In this document: positions 19,882 to 27,382 of the stretch, in pieces
Layout of the letters: each line of letters opens with the position of its first letter
Numbering within the stretch: position 1 is the stretch's first letter
From: Phycisphaerae bacterium
GTDB lineage: Bacteria; Planctomycetota; Phycisphaerae; UBA1845; PWPN01
Assembly: GCA_030372985.1 (NCBI GenBank)
Contig: JAUCQB010000217.1
Span: forward strand, 1-64,000
Length of the DNA: 64,000 nt
Direction of reading: 5' to 3'
The notes under the pieces: generated by a model
Database searches by the model: none
The model's input: the letters and a program-made list of their open reading frames with translations, nothing else
What the model was told of the DNA's origin: nothing
Position numbers and translations under genes: made by a program

Positions 19882-20553
19882 TCAGCGACCGCTGCGCGTC
19901 CGCCTTTTCCTCCAGAGACTGAGCTGTGAAACCCCCAGCAGCAGGATGCCTGCGGGCTCGGGAATGCGGCTCGCCACCTTGTCGGAGAGTTCATCGTCAA
20001 CCGCCTGGAACTTGGCGATCAGCCAGATCCGGTCCGGATCGGCATACCAGTTGCTGAGGGTGGCGCTCAGTTGGTCCGGTGTCAGACCGGTGTTGCCCAG
20101 ATTCAGGATGATGCTCTGAGTCTCGCCGGCGCCGGGAGCTTTCAACGAGTTTCCGCCCTCGAAATTCCCGTCGCTGGTGATCATGACGTCGTATCCGCCG
20201 GCGGCATTGAGCCATCGCGGCGAAACCCTTACGTGGAAATCCAGTTCGTCAAAGTAAACGCTCTTTCCGCCCTCGGCATAGGACAGAGGCAGCGCAAGCG
20301 AGGCCGGCCATTCAAAGCCCACGGCGGTGAGTTTCGATCCGAGAGAAATCGGCGTCGTGTTATGAATTGCCATGACCAGCAGGTCGTCAGACCCGTCCTC
20401 AGTGAAACTGAACTGGATGAGGGCCGTCGCGCCGGTGTTGTCCGTGGAACCATACATCGGATCGACAATCATGCTGATCAGTGCGGCGTGCACGGAGGAC
20501 GCCGACGCAAAAACCGCCGTGCAGGTGGCAAGGCCTAAGGTGCAGCGCTTCAT
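19882..20553 (-). CDS. PEP-CTERM sorting-signal protein
   Basis: 223 residues. An N-terminal signal (CTLGLATCTAVFASASSVHA) leads to a beta-rich body without recognised domains. The C-terminus is the diagnostic tripartite sorting tail: IPEPAG, a hydrophobic stretch ILLLGVSQLSLW, and a basic end RKRR. Such proteins are exported and processed by an exosortase, often ending in the envelope or extracellular polymer of Planctomycetota and other Gram-negatives. No exosortase gene lies in this window. The body probably has a structural or adhesive role, but that is inference. Confidence 0.82.
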   Translation of the reverse strand: MKRCTLGLATCTAVFASASSVHAALISMIVDPMYGSTDNTGATALIQFSFTEDGSDDLLVMAIHNTTPISLGSKLTAVGFEWPASLALPLSYAEGGKSVYFDELDFHVRVSPRWLNAAGGYDVMITSDGNFEGGNSLKAPGAGETQSIILNLGNTGLTPDQLSATLSNWYADPDRIWLIAKFQAVDDELSDKVASRIPEPAGILLLGVSQLSLWRKRRTRSGR

Positions 20554-21274
20554 CGTCTCTCTCCCCTTCAGATGCTGTTCGGCGAGTGTCCAAAAGGCCT
20601 GGGTCGATCAACCGCGTCCAGGTTTATATGGAGGGGGAGGGCTTCGTTTCCAGGTCCGAGTAGATGTTTTTGAAGCTGACACGTTATCGGGAATGCGGGG
20701 TCGGAAAAGCATAGGGCGATGGCCAATGAGCGAGGGTCTTTCCGGACCGTCCGTGAAGCAAATCTTTCCCGAAGGGCACAAATCGTCTGCTGATATCCGT
20801 CCGAGCGTGCCCCGCCCTGGCGGCGAGACCCGCCGTGGGCGAGCCCGCTCGTGGACACCTCCAAGCTTGTTGCACCGAACCGCAGAAGCCGCGCACCCAT
20901 CAAGACGGACGGTGCGTGGGTCGGCTTGATATCACGAATTGACAGGGCTCAAGACCATCAGTGCCCAAGCGTGGCCGGTAGACCCGGCCAGGAAGGCAGA
21001 AATTCGCGAGTTGGCCTGCGGAAAAGCCGTTCGGGAACGGTCCTTCGCCCGAATGGTTTGGCGTTCATTACCTCTGGCAGGTGACCCAAGGCGGAACCCG
21101 GCTGCTTGACCCCGCATCCGTGCAGGTCGTAGGATAGCCGCGCGTTGAAATCCCCGCCCTTGACCGTCAAGCGACGGTCGGGTACGAGTTGGAGCGGGAC
21201 TGCCCGGCATGCAGGCACGCCGACAAGGTACCGGTTAACCGCAGCGCGGCCGGCCGAGAGGAACGGAAAGACAG
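20554..21274. other. 721-base region without a supported gene
   Basis: No reading frame here looks like protein on either strand. A perfect stem TGGCCGG / CCGGCCA with loop TAGAC lies at about 20971-20989, followed by GGAAGGCAG, and several further GC-rich inverted repeats sit at 20820-20920. There is no U-run after the stem, so it is not an ordinary terminator. It could be a structured RNA or only GC-rich leader DNA. No known RNA family was matched. Confidence 0.4.
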
Positions 21275-21814
21275 ATGCGCGGATTTGTACCGATCCTTGC
21301 CCTTTGTTTCACTTGTCTGGTCGGGTGTTCGGTGCCCAAGGGTATCCCCGGGCAGACCGTCACCCCTCCGGAGGCGCTGGAAATGTGGCGGGCCGCGCCC
21401 GAGGAGGTAAATATCATTGATGTCCGGACGCCGGCCGAGTACGTCTACGTCGGCCACGCGCCCATGGCCCGCAACATCCCGGTGAAGTTCATGACCAACA
21501 AGTGGAACGTCAGGCAGCGAAAGCCGGTCATGACGCCCAACCCCAACTTCGTCGCCGACGTCAGGAAGTTCTACAAACCCGACGAGCTCATCGTGACCAT
21601 GTGCGCCAGCGGCAAACGCTCGGCGGAAGCCGCCAGGATTCTGAAGGAAGCCGGGTTCACCCGGGTGCTGAACATGGAGGGCGGGTTCGACGGTGAACGG
21701 GGCGAAGGCTGCTCCGACCACGGGGTTGGTAAACCGATTAAGCGTGGATGGAGAGACCACGGCCTGATTTGGACCTGGGCGGTGGATCCGGAGTTCTTTT
21801 ACACGGCTGATTGA
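21275..21814 (+). CDS. Rhodanese-domain lipoprotein
   Basis: 179 residues. The signal peptide ends in a lipobox, TCLVGC (Cys18). The body is a single rhodanese fold: VNIIDVRTPAEYVYVGHAPMA, then the active loop CASGKRS with Cys110, then RVLNMEGGF. The C-terminal ~45 residues (KRGWRDHGLIWTWAVDPEFFY) extend beyond the usual domain. Being a periplasmic lipoprotein, it probably carries persulfide or handles thiols at the envelope. Its same-strand neighbours are a thioredoxin-like lipoprotein and a radical SAM enzyme, a grouping that suggests a shared redox or sulfur task. Confidence 0.85.
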   Translation: MRGFVPILALCFTCLVGCSVPKGIPGQTVTPPEALEMWRAAPEEVNIIDVRTPAEYVYVGHAPMARNIPVKFMTNKWNVRQRKPVMTPNPNFVADVRKFYKPDELIVTMCASGKRSAEAARILKEAGFTRVLNMEGGFDGERGEGCSDHGVGKPIKRGWRDHGLIWTWAVDPEFFYTAD

Positions 21815-21964
21815 CATGCCGGCTCAATCCTGACCGTGCGCGTCGGGCGATCGCGTCGTCCCGGCAGAAGGACCTTATAGCCAGAAACACCTTGGTGGCG
21901 CGGCTGAGGTTTCTTCCGGCGAGTCCGTGCCAATTGAAACCATCGTCTTAAAAGGGACAGGCAA

Positions 21965-22492
21965 ATGACGTGCGACACGTCTGAGACCGTTTCCACAACG
22001 TCTTCGAAAAACCGCGAGCTTGCCGGTCGTACCGGCGCTGGACGCCTCTTATCAGTCGCCGGGTTCGGCCTCGCGTTCCTGGCGTTTCTGACCGCAGGCT
22101 GCGGCAGCCGCAATATGGTTTCGCTCGGAAGCTCGCAGGATTTTCAGCGGCAGGTTCTCGATTCCAAAAAGCCCGTTCTCGTGGAGTTTTACAAGAGCGG
22201 GTGCGTGTGGTGCTCGTTGCTGGAACCGGGGCTGGATCGCCTGGCCGGCGACTACAGCGGGCGCGCGGTTTTCGCCAACTATTGCCTGAAGGACTGGCTC
22301 GGGGGCGTCACCAACTGGGAGATCAGGAGCAAGTATGACATCGGCTGGTATCCCACGGTGATCCTGTTCGTCAACGGGCGGGAGAGGCAGCGGTGGGTCA
22401 TGCATTACGACATCAAGAGCTACCGCAAGGCGATGGATGAGGCCCTGGGTACCCCGACCCAGCGGGCGGTTGTGGCACCGGCCAAGAGGTGA
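21965..22492 (+). CDS. Thioredoxin-like lipoprotein
   Basis: 175 residues. It has an unusually long polar lead of ~25 residues, then a hydrophobic stretch ending FLTAGC (Cys46), a lipobox. The thioredoxin fold follows with KPVLVEFYKSGCVWC: the redox pair is Cys80-Val-Trp-Cys83, and the cis-Pro loop is GWYPTVILF. It would be anchored outside the cytoplasmic membrane and reduce or oxidise protein thiols, or feed electrons to its neighbours. It lies between the rhodanese lipoprotein and the radical SAM gene, which starts 72 bases downstream. Confidence 0.82.
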   Translation: MTCDTSETVSTTSSKNRELAGRTGAGRLLSVAGFGLAFLAFLTAGCGSRNMVSLGSSQDFQRQVLDSKKPVLVEFYKSGCVWCSLLEPGLDRLAGDYSGRAVFANYCLKDWLGGVTNWEIRSKYDIGWYPTVILFVNGRERQRWVMHYDIKSYRKAMDEALGTPTQRAVVAPAKR

Positions 22493-22563
22493 GTCCTACT
22501 GTCAGGACGGCCCTCGCGGCGAGGCCGTTCTGTCGCGTACAGGCGAAAGGAGAAGTCGCCGGC

Positions 22564-24171
22564 ATGGAAGACGTCAATCTGGGCCTGTGCAACAAGTGTC
22601 GTGCGCGCGTACCCTCCGAATTCTTTGCCAGGGACGGCCAGATGTGGATTCGGAAAGCGTGCCCCAACTGTGGCACGACCGAATCGATGGTGAGTTCCCG
22701 CGCCGGGGCCTGGCAGAGCAAGCGGGACCTGTGGCAATACGCGCCCATCAGGCGCGTCGCGTGCCGCATGAACTGTGACCGCTGCGAGATCGACCATCAA
22801 CCCAATATTGTGTTTGTGGACGTCACCAATCGCTGTAATATGAACTGTCCCATCTGTATCGCCACCGTCAAGAATATGGGTTTCGATTTCAACCCCCCGG
22901 TGGCCTACTTCGACAGACTCTTCGCGGACATCTCGCGACTGGAGCCCAAGCCCGTTCTTCTGTTCTTTGGCGGTGAGCCCACGGTGCGCGACGACCTGCT
23001 GGAAATCATCGCCATCGCCAAGAAGCACGGCCTGAGACCGCATGTGGTGACCAACGGTGTCCGGCTGGCCAATGAGGAGTACTGCCGCACGCTCTGCCAG
23101 GCCCAAGTTCCCTTCCGCTTTGCCTTTGACGGCCGCAATCCGGAAATCTACGAGCGGCTCCGCCGCAACCGGCCGGCCTATGAAAAGAAGATGAGGGCTC
23201 TGGCCAACCTCAGCAAGTACAGCCGGCGGCGTCACACGATCATGGCCACCGTCGGACGGGGGTTCAACGATCGGGATATCGCCGATCTCCTTCAATTCTG
23301 CCACGAGAATCGCGACCTCATCTCAGACGTCGGCATGATCCCCCTGACCGAGAACTGGGAGCCGGGCACGTTCGATGCCGGCGTCCACACGACGATGGAG
23401 GATGTGGAGGAAATCGTCAAACAGAGCATTCCCGGCGAGCAGGTCGAGTTCATTCCCGCCGGGCTCTCCCTTGTTCTCAAGAAGCCGCGCTCGTTCTTCC
23501 GGAAGAACCCGCGATCGGAGGTCCTGCTTCTGGCCGGCGTGCACCCCAACTGCGAATCGATGACGCTGCTGATTTCGGACGGCCGGTCCTATCGGGGCAT
23601 CAACCACTACCTCAGGAGGCCTTTTCATCAGGTGGCAGTGGAACTGGCGGCTCTCTGCAACAGGCTCGAACCGAGACTGGACCGCCTCGATCCCAAGCGT
23701 TCTCTGCCGCGTCTGTTTGGCCAGGCCCTTATTCTCTGTACCTTGTTGCCGTGGGTGCTGGCCAGGATCCGGTTCGGCCGCCTGATCGGCAACCCGCTCT
23801 CAGCTATCGGCAGGCTGTTCTCCGGTCGGTCGAACCGACTTCCCGACGGCCGGAAAGCGATCCCGCGCCGGCGTCGGCGGATGCTGCGCGTGGCCGTGCT
23901 CCCGTTCGAGGAGGAACACTCCATCGATGCCGCCCGGCTGGAAAACTGCAAAGGGGTCTTTGCCTATGAAGATCCCGAGGATGGCAGGGTAAAATACATT
24001 CCGGCCTGCCTCTGGTACCCATACCGCAACCCGATCCTGGAAAGAATCTCGAAGAAGTACGGTGTTGTTGGCAAAGGGAACGAGACGACGGTCCTTCATC
24101 GGCCTCGCGATCGCCGTGGCGGGAATCCGACACTTGAACACTTAACGGTCAAGCCGATTGCCTGTCGATAG
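22564..24171 (+). CDS. Cysteine-rich radical SAM enzyme, tetraether-lipid-synthase-like architecture
   Basis: 535 residues. An N-terminal metal knuckle has Cys9-x2-Cys12 and Cys33-x2-Cys36 (LCNKC and CPNCG). A second group is Cys67, Cys71 and Cys74. The radical SAM motif CNMNCPIC (Cys91, 95, 98) follows directly after VTNR, with FFGGEPTVRDD and PHVVTNGVRLA as the SAM-binding GGE block and next strand. This order (rubredoxin-like knuckle, extra cysteine group, radical SAM core) is the layout of archaeal tetraether lipid synthase (Tes, MJ0619-type) and its bacterial relatives proposed to couple lipid tails. A hydrophobic/basic stretch near residues 385-420 could touch the membrane. ATG 22564 follows AAAGGAG by about a dozen bases. 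A lipid role is inference; other members of this broad group have unknown substrates. Confidence 0.75.
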   Translation: MEDVNLGLCNKCRARVPSEFFARDGQMWIRKACPNCGTTESMVSSRAGAWQSKRDLWQYAPIRRVACRMNCDRCEIDHQPNIVFVDVTNRCNMNCPICIATVKNMGFDFNPPVAYFDRLFADISRLEPKPVLLFFGGEPTVRDDLLEIIAIAKKHGLRPHVVTNGVRLANEEYCRTLCQAQVPFRFAFDGRNPEIYERLRRNRPAYEKKMRALANLSKYSRRRHTIMATVGRGFNDRDIADLLQFCHENRDLISDVGMIPLTENWEPGTFDAGVHTTMEDVEEIVKQSIPGEQVEFIPAGLSLVLKKPRSFFRKNPRSEVLLLAGVHPNCESMTLLISDGRSYRGINHYLRRPFHQVAVELAALCNRLEPRLDRLDPKRSLPRLFGQALILCTLLPWVLARIRFGRLIGNPLSAIGRLFSGRSNRLPDGRKAIPRRRRRMLRVAVLPFEEEHSIDAARLENCKGVFAYEDPEDGRVKYIPACLWYPYRNPILERISKKYGVVGKGNETTVLHRPRDRRGGNPTLEHLTVKPIACR

Positions 24172-24419
24172 ATAATGTACGCAAGCCCTCGATCGGCCTG
24201 AGAGGACAGGCTGCAGGGGCTTAGGGCCAGCAGCGCGGACGCAAAAGAAGAGCCCAGGCTATTGTAGGTCGGCGGGCTCCAGGTCAATAGGTTGCGCGTT
24301 TCTGGGTTTCTGTCTGGTTGCGAACCGGGACGGCCGGCCTTGTGTTGGCGGGTGATCCCGACTAGGCTGTGGCCGGTCTATGATGAGCATACCGGTCAGG
24401 CAAATTCAAGGAGATGGCG

Positions 24420-25058
24420 ATGTTAGGGTACATCAAAACTGCGTTTCTGCTCTCAGCCATTCTGTTCGTCGCGCTGGGGTGCGGGTGTCCGCCGGTTGAG
24501 CAGGCTCCCGCCGAAATTCCCCCTCCCGTACTGAAAGAACCCCCTCCTCCTCCTCCGCCGCCTCCTCCGGCGCCGCTTCCGCCGGCCGTGACCAAGTCGA
24601 TCGAGGAACTGAACCAGAAGTATCCGGATCTGTTCAAGTTCGACAAGGACAAGGGCCTGCTGTACTTCAGCTCGGACGCCACGTTTGACTCCGGTTCGGC
24701 TGTCGTGAAGCCCGAAGCCAAGGCCGCCCTCGGGAAACTCGCGCAGATCCTCAACGAGGATGAGGTCAAGGATCGCACGCTGACCCTCATCGGCCATACG
24801 GACACCGACCGGGTGGTCAAGCCTGCTACCATTGCCATGCTCAAGGAGCTCGGCAAGAGCGTCGACAACATGGGTCTGAGCAGGGCCCGGGCTGAGGCGG
24901 TGGCCGCGGTGCTCGAGGTGAATAATGTAGACGCTTCGCGGATAACCACCATCGGCAAGGGCGAGGCCGAGCCGGTCGCGGACAACCGTACCCCCGAAGG
25001 CAAGGCTCGCAATCGACGCGTCGAGATCTACGTGACGCCTGCCAAGTCCGGGTCGTAA
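24420..25058 (+). CDS. OmpA/Pal-type peptidoglycan-associated lipoprotein
   Basis: 212 residues. ATG 24420 is six bases after AAGGAG; the in-frame ATG at 24414 touches that site and is unlikely. The signal ends in a lipobox, ALGC. A proline tract of about ten residues in a row, a flexible spacer, leads to an OmpA C-terminal domain: LIGHTDTDR, LSRARAEAVAAVL and GEAEPVADNRTPEGKARNRRVEI carry the peptidoglycan-binding Asp and Arg residues. It would tether the outer membrane to peptidoglycan. The insert of ~16 residues between the HTD block and the LSRARA helix is longer than in E. coli Pal. Confidence 0.87.
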   Translation: MLGYIKTAFLLSAILFVALGCGCPPVEQAPAEIPPPVLKEPPPPPPPPPPAPLPPAVTKSIEELNQKYPDLFKFDKDKGLLYFSSDATFDSGSAVVKPEAKAALGKLAQILNEDEVKDRTLTLIGHTDTDRVVKPATIAMLKELGKSVDNMGLSRARAEAVAAVLEVNNVDASRITTIGKGEAEPVADNRTPEGKARNRRVEIYVTPAKSGS

Positions 25059-25307
25059 CGGCGTCACAATCGCCGCTCAGGCGGCTTCAATGGATGGATG
25101 ACATGGGGCCAACACCCTCGTTGGCCCTTTCGTCTGCGCCGGCTGGTCCCACTGTCACAGCTTGGCAAAGCTGCACTCGGTCGTGCACCTGGCTGACCCC
25201 GGCTTTCGCCATATAGTGCCGGTCTCAGCCTCACTGCGGCGTAGGGCAATGAGAAGCTCTAAGAATCTAAAGGTTCCCGGCTCGGCATCCACTGAACAGA
25301 TCAAAAA

Positions 25308-25403
25308 TGGCGGAGGCGAATGGGAATCGGACCCACCCGGGACCCTTGCGAGCCCCACACTGGCTTTGAAGACCAGGGGCACCACCAGGCACCAGTCACC
25401 TCC
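25308..25403 (-). tRNA. selC: tRNA-Sec (selenocysteine), anticodon UCA
   Basis: 96 bases including an encoded 3' CCA. The 8-bp acceptor stem pairs GGAGGTGA with TCGCCTCC (one G-U wobble), matching the long acceptor of bacterial tRNA-Sec. The anticodon TCA (25367-25369) lies in CTTCAAA. A long variable arm (about 20 bases, TGTGGGGCTCGCAAGGGTCCC region) and a T-arm TGGG-TCCGATT-CCCA complete it. The discriminator is G. A run of five T follows the CCA and may end the transcript. It lies downstream of selD on the same strand, supporting its identity. Confidence 0.95.
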
Positions 25404-25424
25404 GCGTTATCATTTCTTCTCGCC

Positions 25425-25492
25425 GGCCCCAGAATCCGTTTTCGCTGGCCCCAGAATCCGTTTTGGCTGGCCCCAGAATCCCTTCTGGGGCC
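25425..25492 (-). repeat. Three tandem 22-24-base repeats upstream of tRNA-Sec
   Basis: Copies start at 25425, 25447 and 25469 and each begin GGCCCCAGAATCC. The first two (22 bases) differ only at one position in the tail. The third has changed its tail so that GGCCCCAGAA and TTCTGGGGCC form a perfect 10-bp stem with loop TCCC. The block sits 21 bases in front of the tRNA-Sec 5' end. It could be a processing signal, attenuator or terminator of the upstream gene; no function is shown. Confidence 0.75.
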
Positions 25493-25586
25493 TTCCGGCT
25501 TGAGGATTCCTATCCTCATTCGCCGCAGAACACGGAAGGGATTCCGCTTTCAGATGCGGCCCGGAAAGGATGCCGGGCCGAGCGGG

Positions 25587-25612
25587 CATGCCCACGCAAA
25601 GCTGTGGGCATG
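25587..25612 (-). repeat. Perfect 9-bp inverted repeat after the selD/ahpD ORF
   Basis: CATGCCCAC and GTGGGCATG flank the loop GCAAAGCT. The structure starts 26 bases past the stop of the upstream ORF. There is no T-run, so it would not act as a classical intrinsic terminator. Similar GTGGGCATG hairpins are, from memory and unverified, common between genes in Planctomycetota. Confidence 0.55.
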
Positions 25613-25637
25613 GCACCCGACGCGAATCACCTCCACG

Positions 25638-25970
25638 TCATCCTTTCTTCACCTTATCATACCAGACCATCAGCGGCGAGCCGCCGAAGGAGATTGCCAT
25701 CCAGGCGGCCTCGTCGATCTCTTCTTGGGTAAAGCCTTTCTCGCGGGCTTTCTTCAGGTGCATTTTCAGGCACGGCTCGCAGCGGTTGGCCACCGACAGG
25801 GCGATGGCAATGGCTTGCTTGGTATAGGCATCGAGCGCCCCCGGTTGGCTGACCGCCTTGAGGAACTCGTGGAATCTCTTCTGGGCGTCGATGCCGCCCG
25901 CACTTCCGGCAGCGGGTTTGCCGTCGGGCTGTATGGCGTCTGCACAGCAGGGTACGTGTTCGTCGGCCAT
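25638..25970 (-). CDS. AhpD-like peroxidase domain, possible internal translation start
   Basis: 110 residues if read from the internal ATG at 25970, which is eight bases after GAGGAGG, a far stronger ribosome site than that of the full ORF. The fold is the carboxymuconolactone decarboxylase/AhpD type, with Cys64-Glu-Pro-Cys67 and His71 (CEPCLKMH) as the thiol pair and general base. Members of this family are known as UxxC selenoproteins in some bacteria; here the first position is Cys. The region before the ATG (linker rich in Thr, Asp and Ala) looks like former intergenic DNA whose stop has been lost. Whether the cell makes the fusion, the short form or both cannot be told. Confidence 0.6.
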   Translation of the reverse strand: MADEHVPCCADAIQPDGKPAAGSAGGIDAQKRFHEFLKAVSQPGALDAYTKQAIAIALSVANRCEPCLKMHLKKAREKGFTQEEIDEAAWMAISFGGSPLMVWYDKVKKG

Positions 25971-27314
25971 GTTGATAGCCTCCTCGGTGTTGTTTTGAAC
26001 GGTTGTGCGGGGTTCGTCGACTCGGGATGCCGGCACGGGATCCTTGTCAGTTGCTGGGCCGACGAGGGCGTCGGCCCTACTTTGGGCGAGGGCGTCGGCG
26101 CTACTGGGAAGTTGGCGCTGGCCGGAGGTGATGATCCGGACCTGGCCGTCGCCCGAGCCGGTGACGCGGCCGATCGTGACGGCCTCGGTCATTCCGGCCG
26201 CATGGAGCCTGGCCACGAAGGCGGAGGCTCGATCGGCGGGCAAGGCGACGAGTAGCCCGCCGGAAGTCTGCGGGTCGAAGCAGAGGTCGAGCATTGCGGG
26301 GGTGACGTTGGCGTCGGGAACAGCCCGGTCGGCCGAGGACTCACGGTTTCGCTCGACCGCGCCGGGGATGATCCCCGCGGCCAGGCATTCCAACACGGCC
26401 GGCAGCAGCGGGAGGTGATCCCAGACGACCTCCACGTCGACGCCGGCGGCGACGGCCATGGATGACAGGTGACCCATGAGGCCAAAACCGGTGACATCGG
26501 TGCAGGCGTGAGCCCCAAACTCGACCATGAGCTCGGACGCCGTCTTGTTGAGGGTGGTCATGGAGCGGGCTGCTGCTTCGATCGCTTCGGGCGGAGCCCT
26601 GTCGATCTGCGCGGCAAAGGCGAGGATTCCCGTGCCGAGAGGCTTGGTCAGCACGAGGGCATCGCCGGGCTTGGCCCCCGCGTTGCTGACGATCCTGTCC
26701 GGGTCGATCAGGCCGGTGACGGCGAAGCCCGCCTTGATTTCCTTGTCCTGAATGCTGTGCCCGCCGATGACTGCCACACCGGCCTCGGCCATCTTGTCGA
26801 TGCCCCCGCGAAGAATGTCGCGCATGACCTCGTCGGGTACCTCGCGGATGGGAAAGCCGATGATCGACAGGGCGGTCAGCGGTGTGCCGCCCATGGCGTA
26901 GATATCGCTGACGGAGTTGGCGGCCGCGACCTGCCCGAAGAGGTAGGGATCGTCGACCGACGGCGAGAAGACATCGACCGTCTGGACCCACGCCCGGTTG
27001 CCGTCGTACTTGAAGACGCCTGCGTCATCGCCGGCCGGCATGCCGATCAGCACGCGCGGGTCGTCTGGGGAGGGCAGCCCGCTGAGGATCGTCTGGAGGG
27101 CCGACTGGTCGATTTTGGACGCGCAGCCTGCCTTTTCGACCAGTTGCGTGAGTCGAACCGGACCGGCGGGGGGCTCCGGGCGCTCGCCTGCGCAGGGGCA
27201 GAGATCCTGCTCGCGCAGCCGATCGCACGGGCAGGGCGTCTTCGGGTCACAGATGCAGTGACCCAGACGCATCGATCTGGCCATGACCCGCCGGCGTTTT
27301 TCCAGGTTTTTCAC
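25638..27314 (-). CDS. selD: Selenophosphate synthetase fused in frame to an AhpD-like domain
   Basis: 558 residues from GTG 27314; ATG 27284 is an alternative. Residues 20-41 carry three Cys-x-Cys pairs (20/22, 28/30, 39/41), not a usual SelD feature. The SelD core follows: LVEKAGCASKID with catalytic Cys64 and Lys67, then MPAGDDAGVF for ATP and metal binding, and AANSVSDIYAMGGTPL. It makes selenophosphate from selenide and ATP for tRNA-Sec charging. After a ~55-residue linker, residues 449-558 form a carboxymuconolactone-decarboxylase/AhpD domain with CEPCLKMH. No stop separates the two, but a strong internal ribosome site allows separate translation of the second (see next entry). tRNA-Sec lies downstream on the same strand. 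Confidence 0.85.
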   Translation of the reverse strand: MKNLEKRRRVMARSMRLGHCICDPKTPCPCDRLREQDLCPCAGERPEPPAGPVRLTQLVEKAGCASKIDQSALQTILSGLPSPDDPRVLIGMPAGDDAGVFKYDGNRAWVQTVDVFSPSVDDPYLFGQVAAANSVSDIYAMGGTPLTALSIIGFPIREVPDEVMRDILRGGIDKMAEAGVAVIGGHSIQDKEIKAGFAVTGLIDPDRIVSNAGAKPGDALVLTKPLGTGILAFAAQIDRAPPEAIEAAARSMTTLNKTASELMVEFGAHACTDVTGFGLMGHLSSMAVAAGVDVEVVWDHLPLLPAVLECLAAGIIPGAVERNRESSADRAVPDANVTPAMLDLCFDPQTSGGLLVALPADRASAFVARLHAAGMTEAVTIGRVTGSGDGQVRIITSGQRQLPSSADALAQSRADALVGPATDKDPVPASRVDEPRTTVQNNTEEAINMADEHVPCCADAIQPDGKPAAGSAGGIDAQKRFHEFLKAVSQPGALDAYTKQAIAIALSVANRCEPCLKMHLKKAREKGFTQEEIDEAAWMAISFGGSPLMVWYDKVKKG

Positions 27315-27353
27315 AGAATCACCCCGGGGAAGCGTAAGCTGCTCTGGACATGT

Positions 27354-27382
27354 ATCCTATATCCCTGTGGACGGCCGTGCAA
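27354..27382 (-). promoter_or_regulatory. Candidate sigma-70 promoter for selD, -35 inside the hairpin repeat
   Basis: On the minus strand TTGCAC (27382-27377) and TAGGAT (27359-27354) are separated by exactly 17 bases. A transcript would start near 27347, 33 bases before the GTG start. The -35 box belongs to the last copy of the tandem repeat at 27373-27489; the other copies carry the same TTGCAC. Confidence 0.45.

Noticed and set aside
20971..21000. Signal recognition particle RNA
   Set aside because: GGAAGGCAG after a GC stem recalls the SRP loop, but the GGTCAGG and GGAAGGnAGCAGC core is not present.
25155..25385. Small protein frame over the tRNA-Sec region
   Set aside because: The bases fold as tRNA-Sec with an 8-bp acceptor and UCA anticodon; the frame has no ribosome site or motif.
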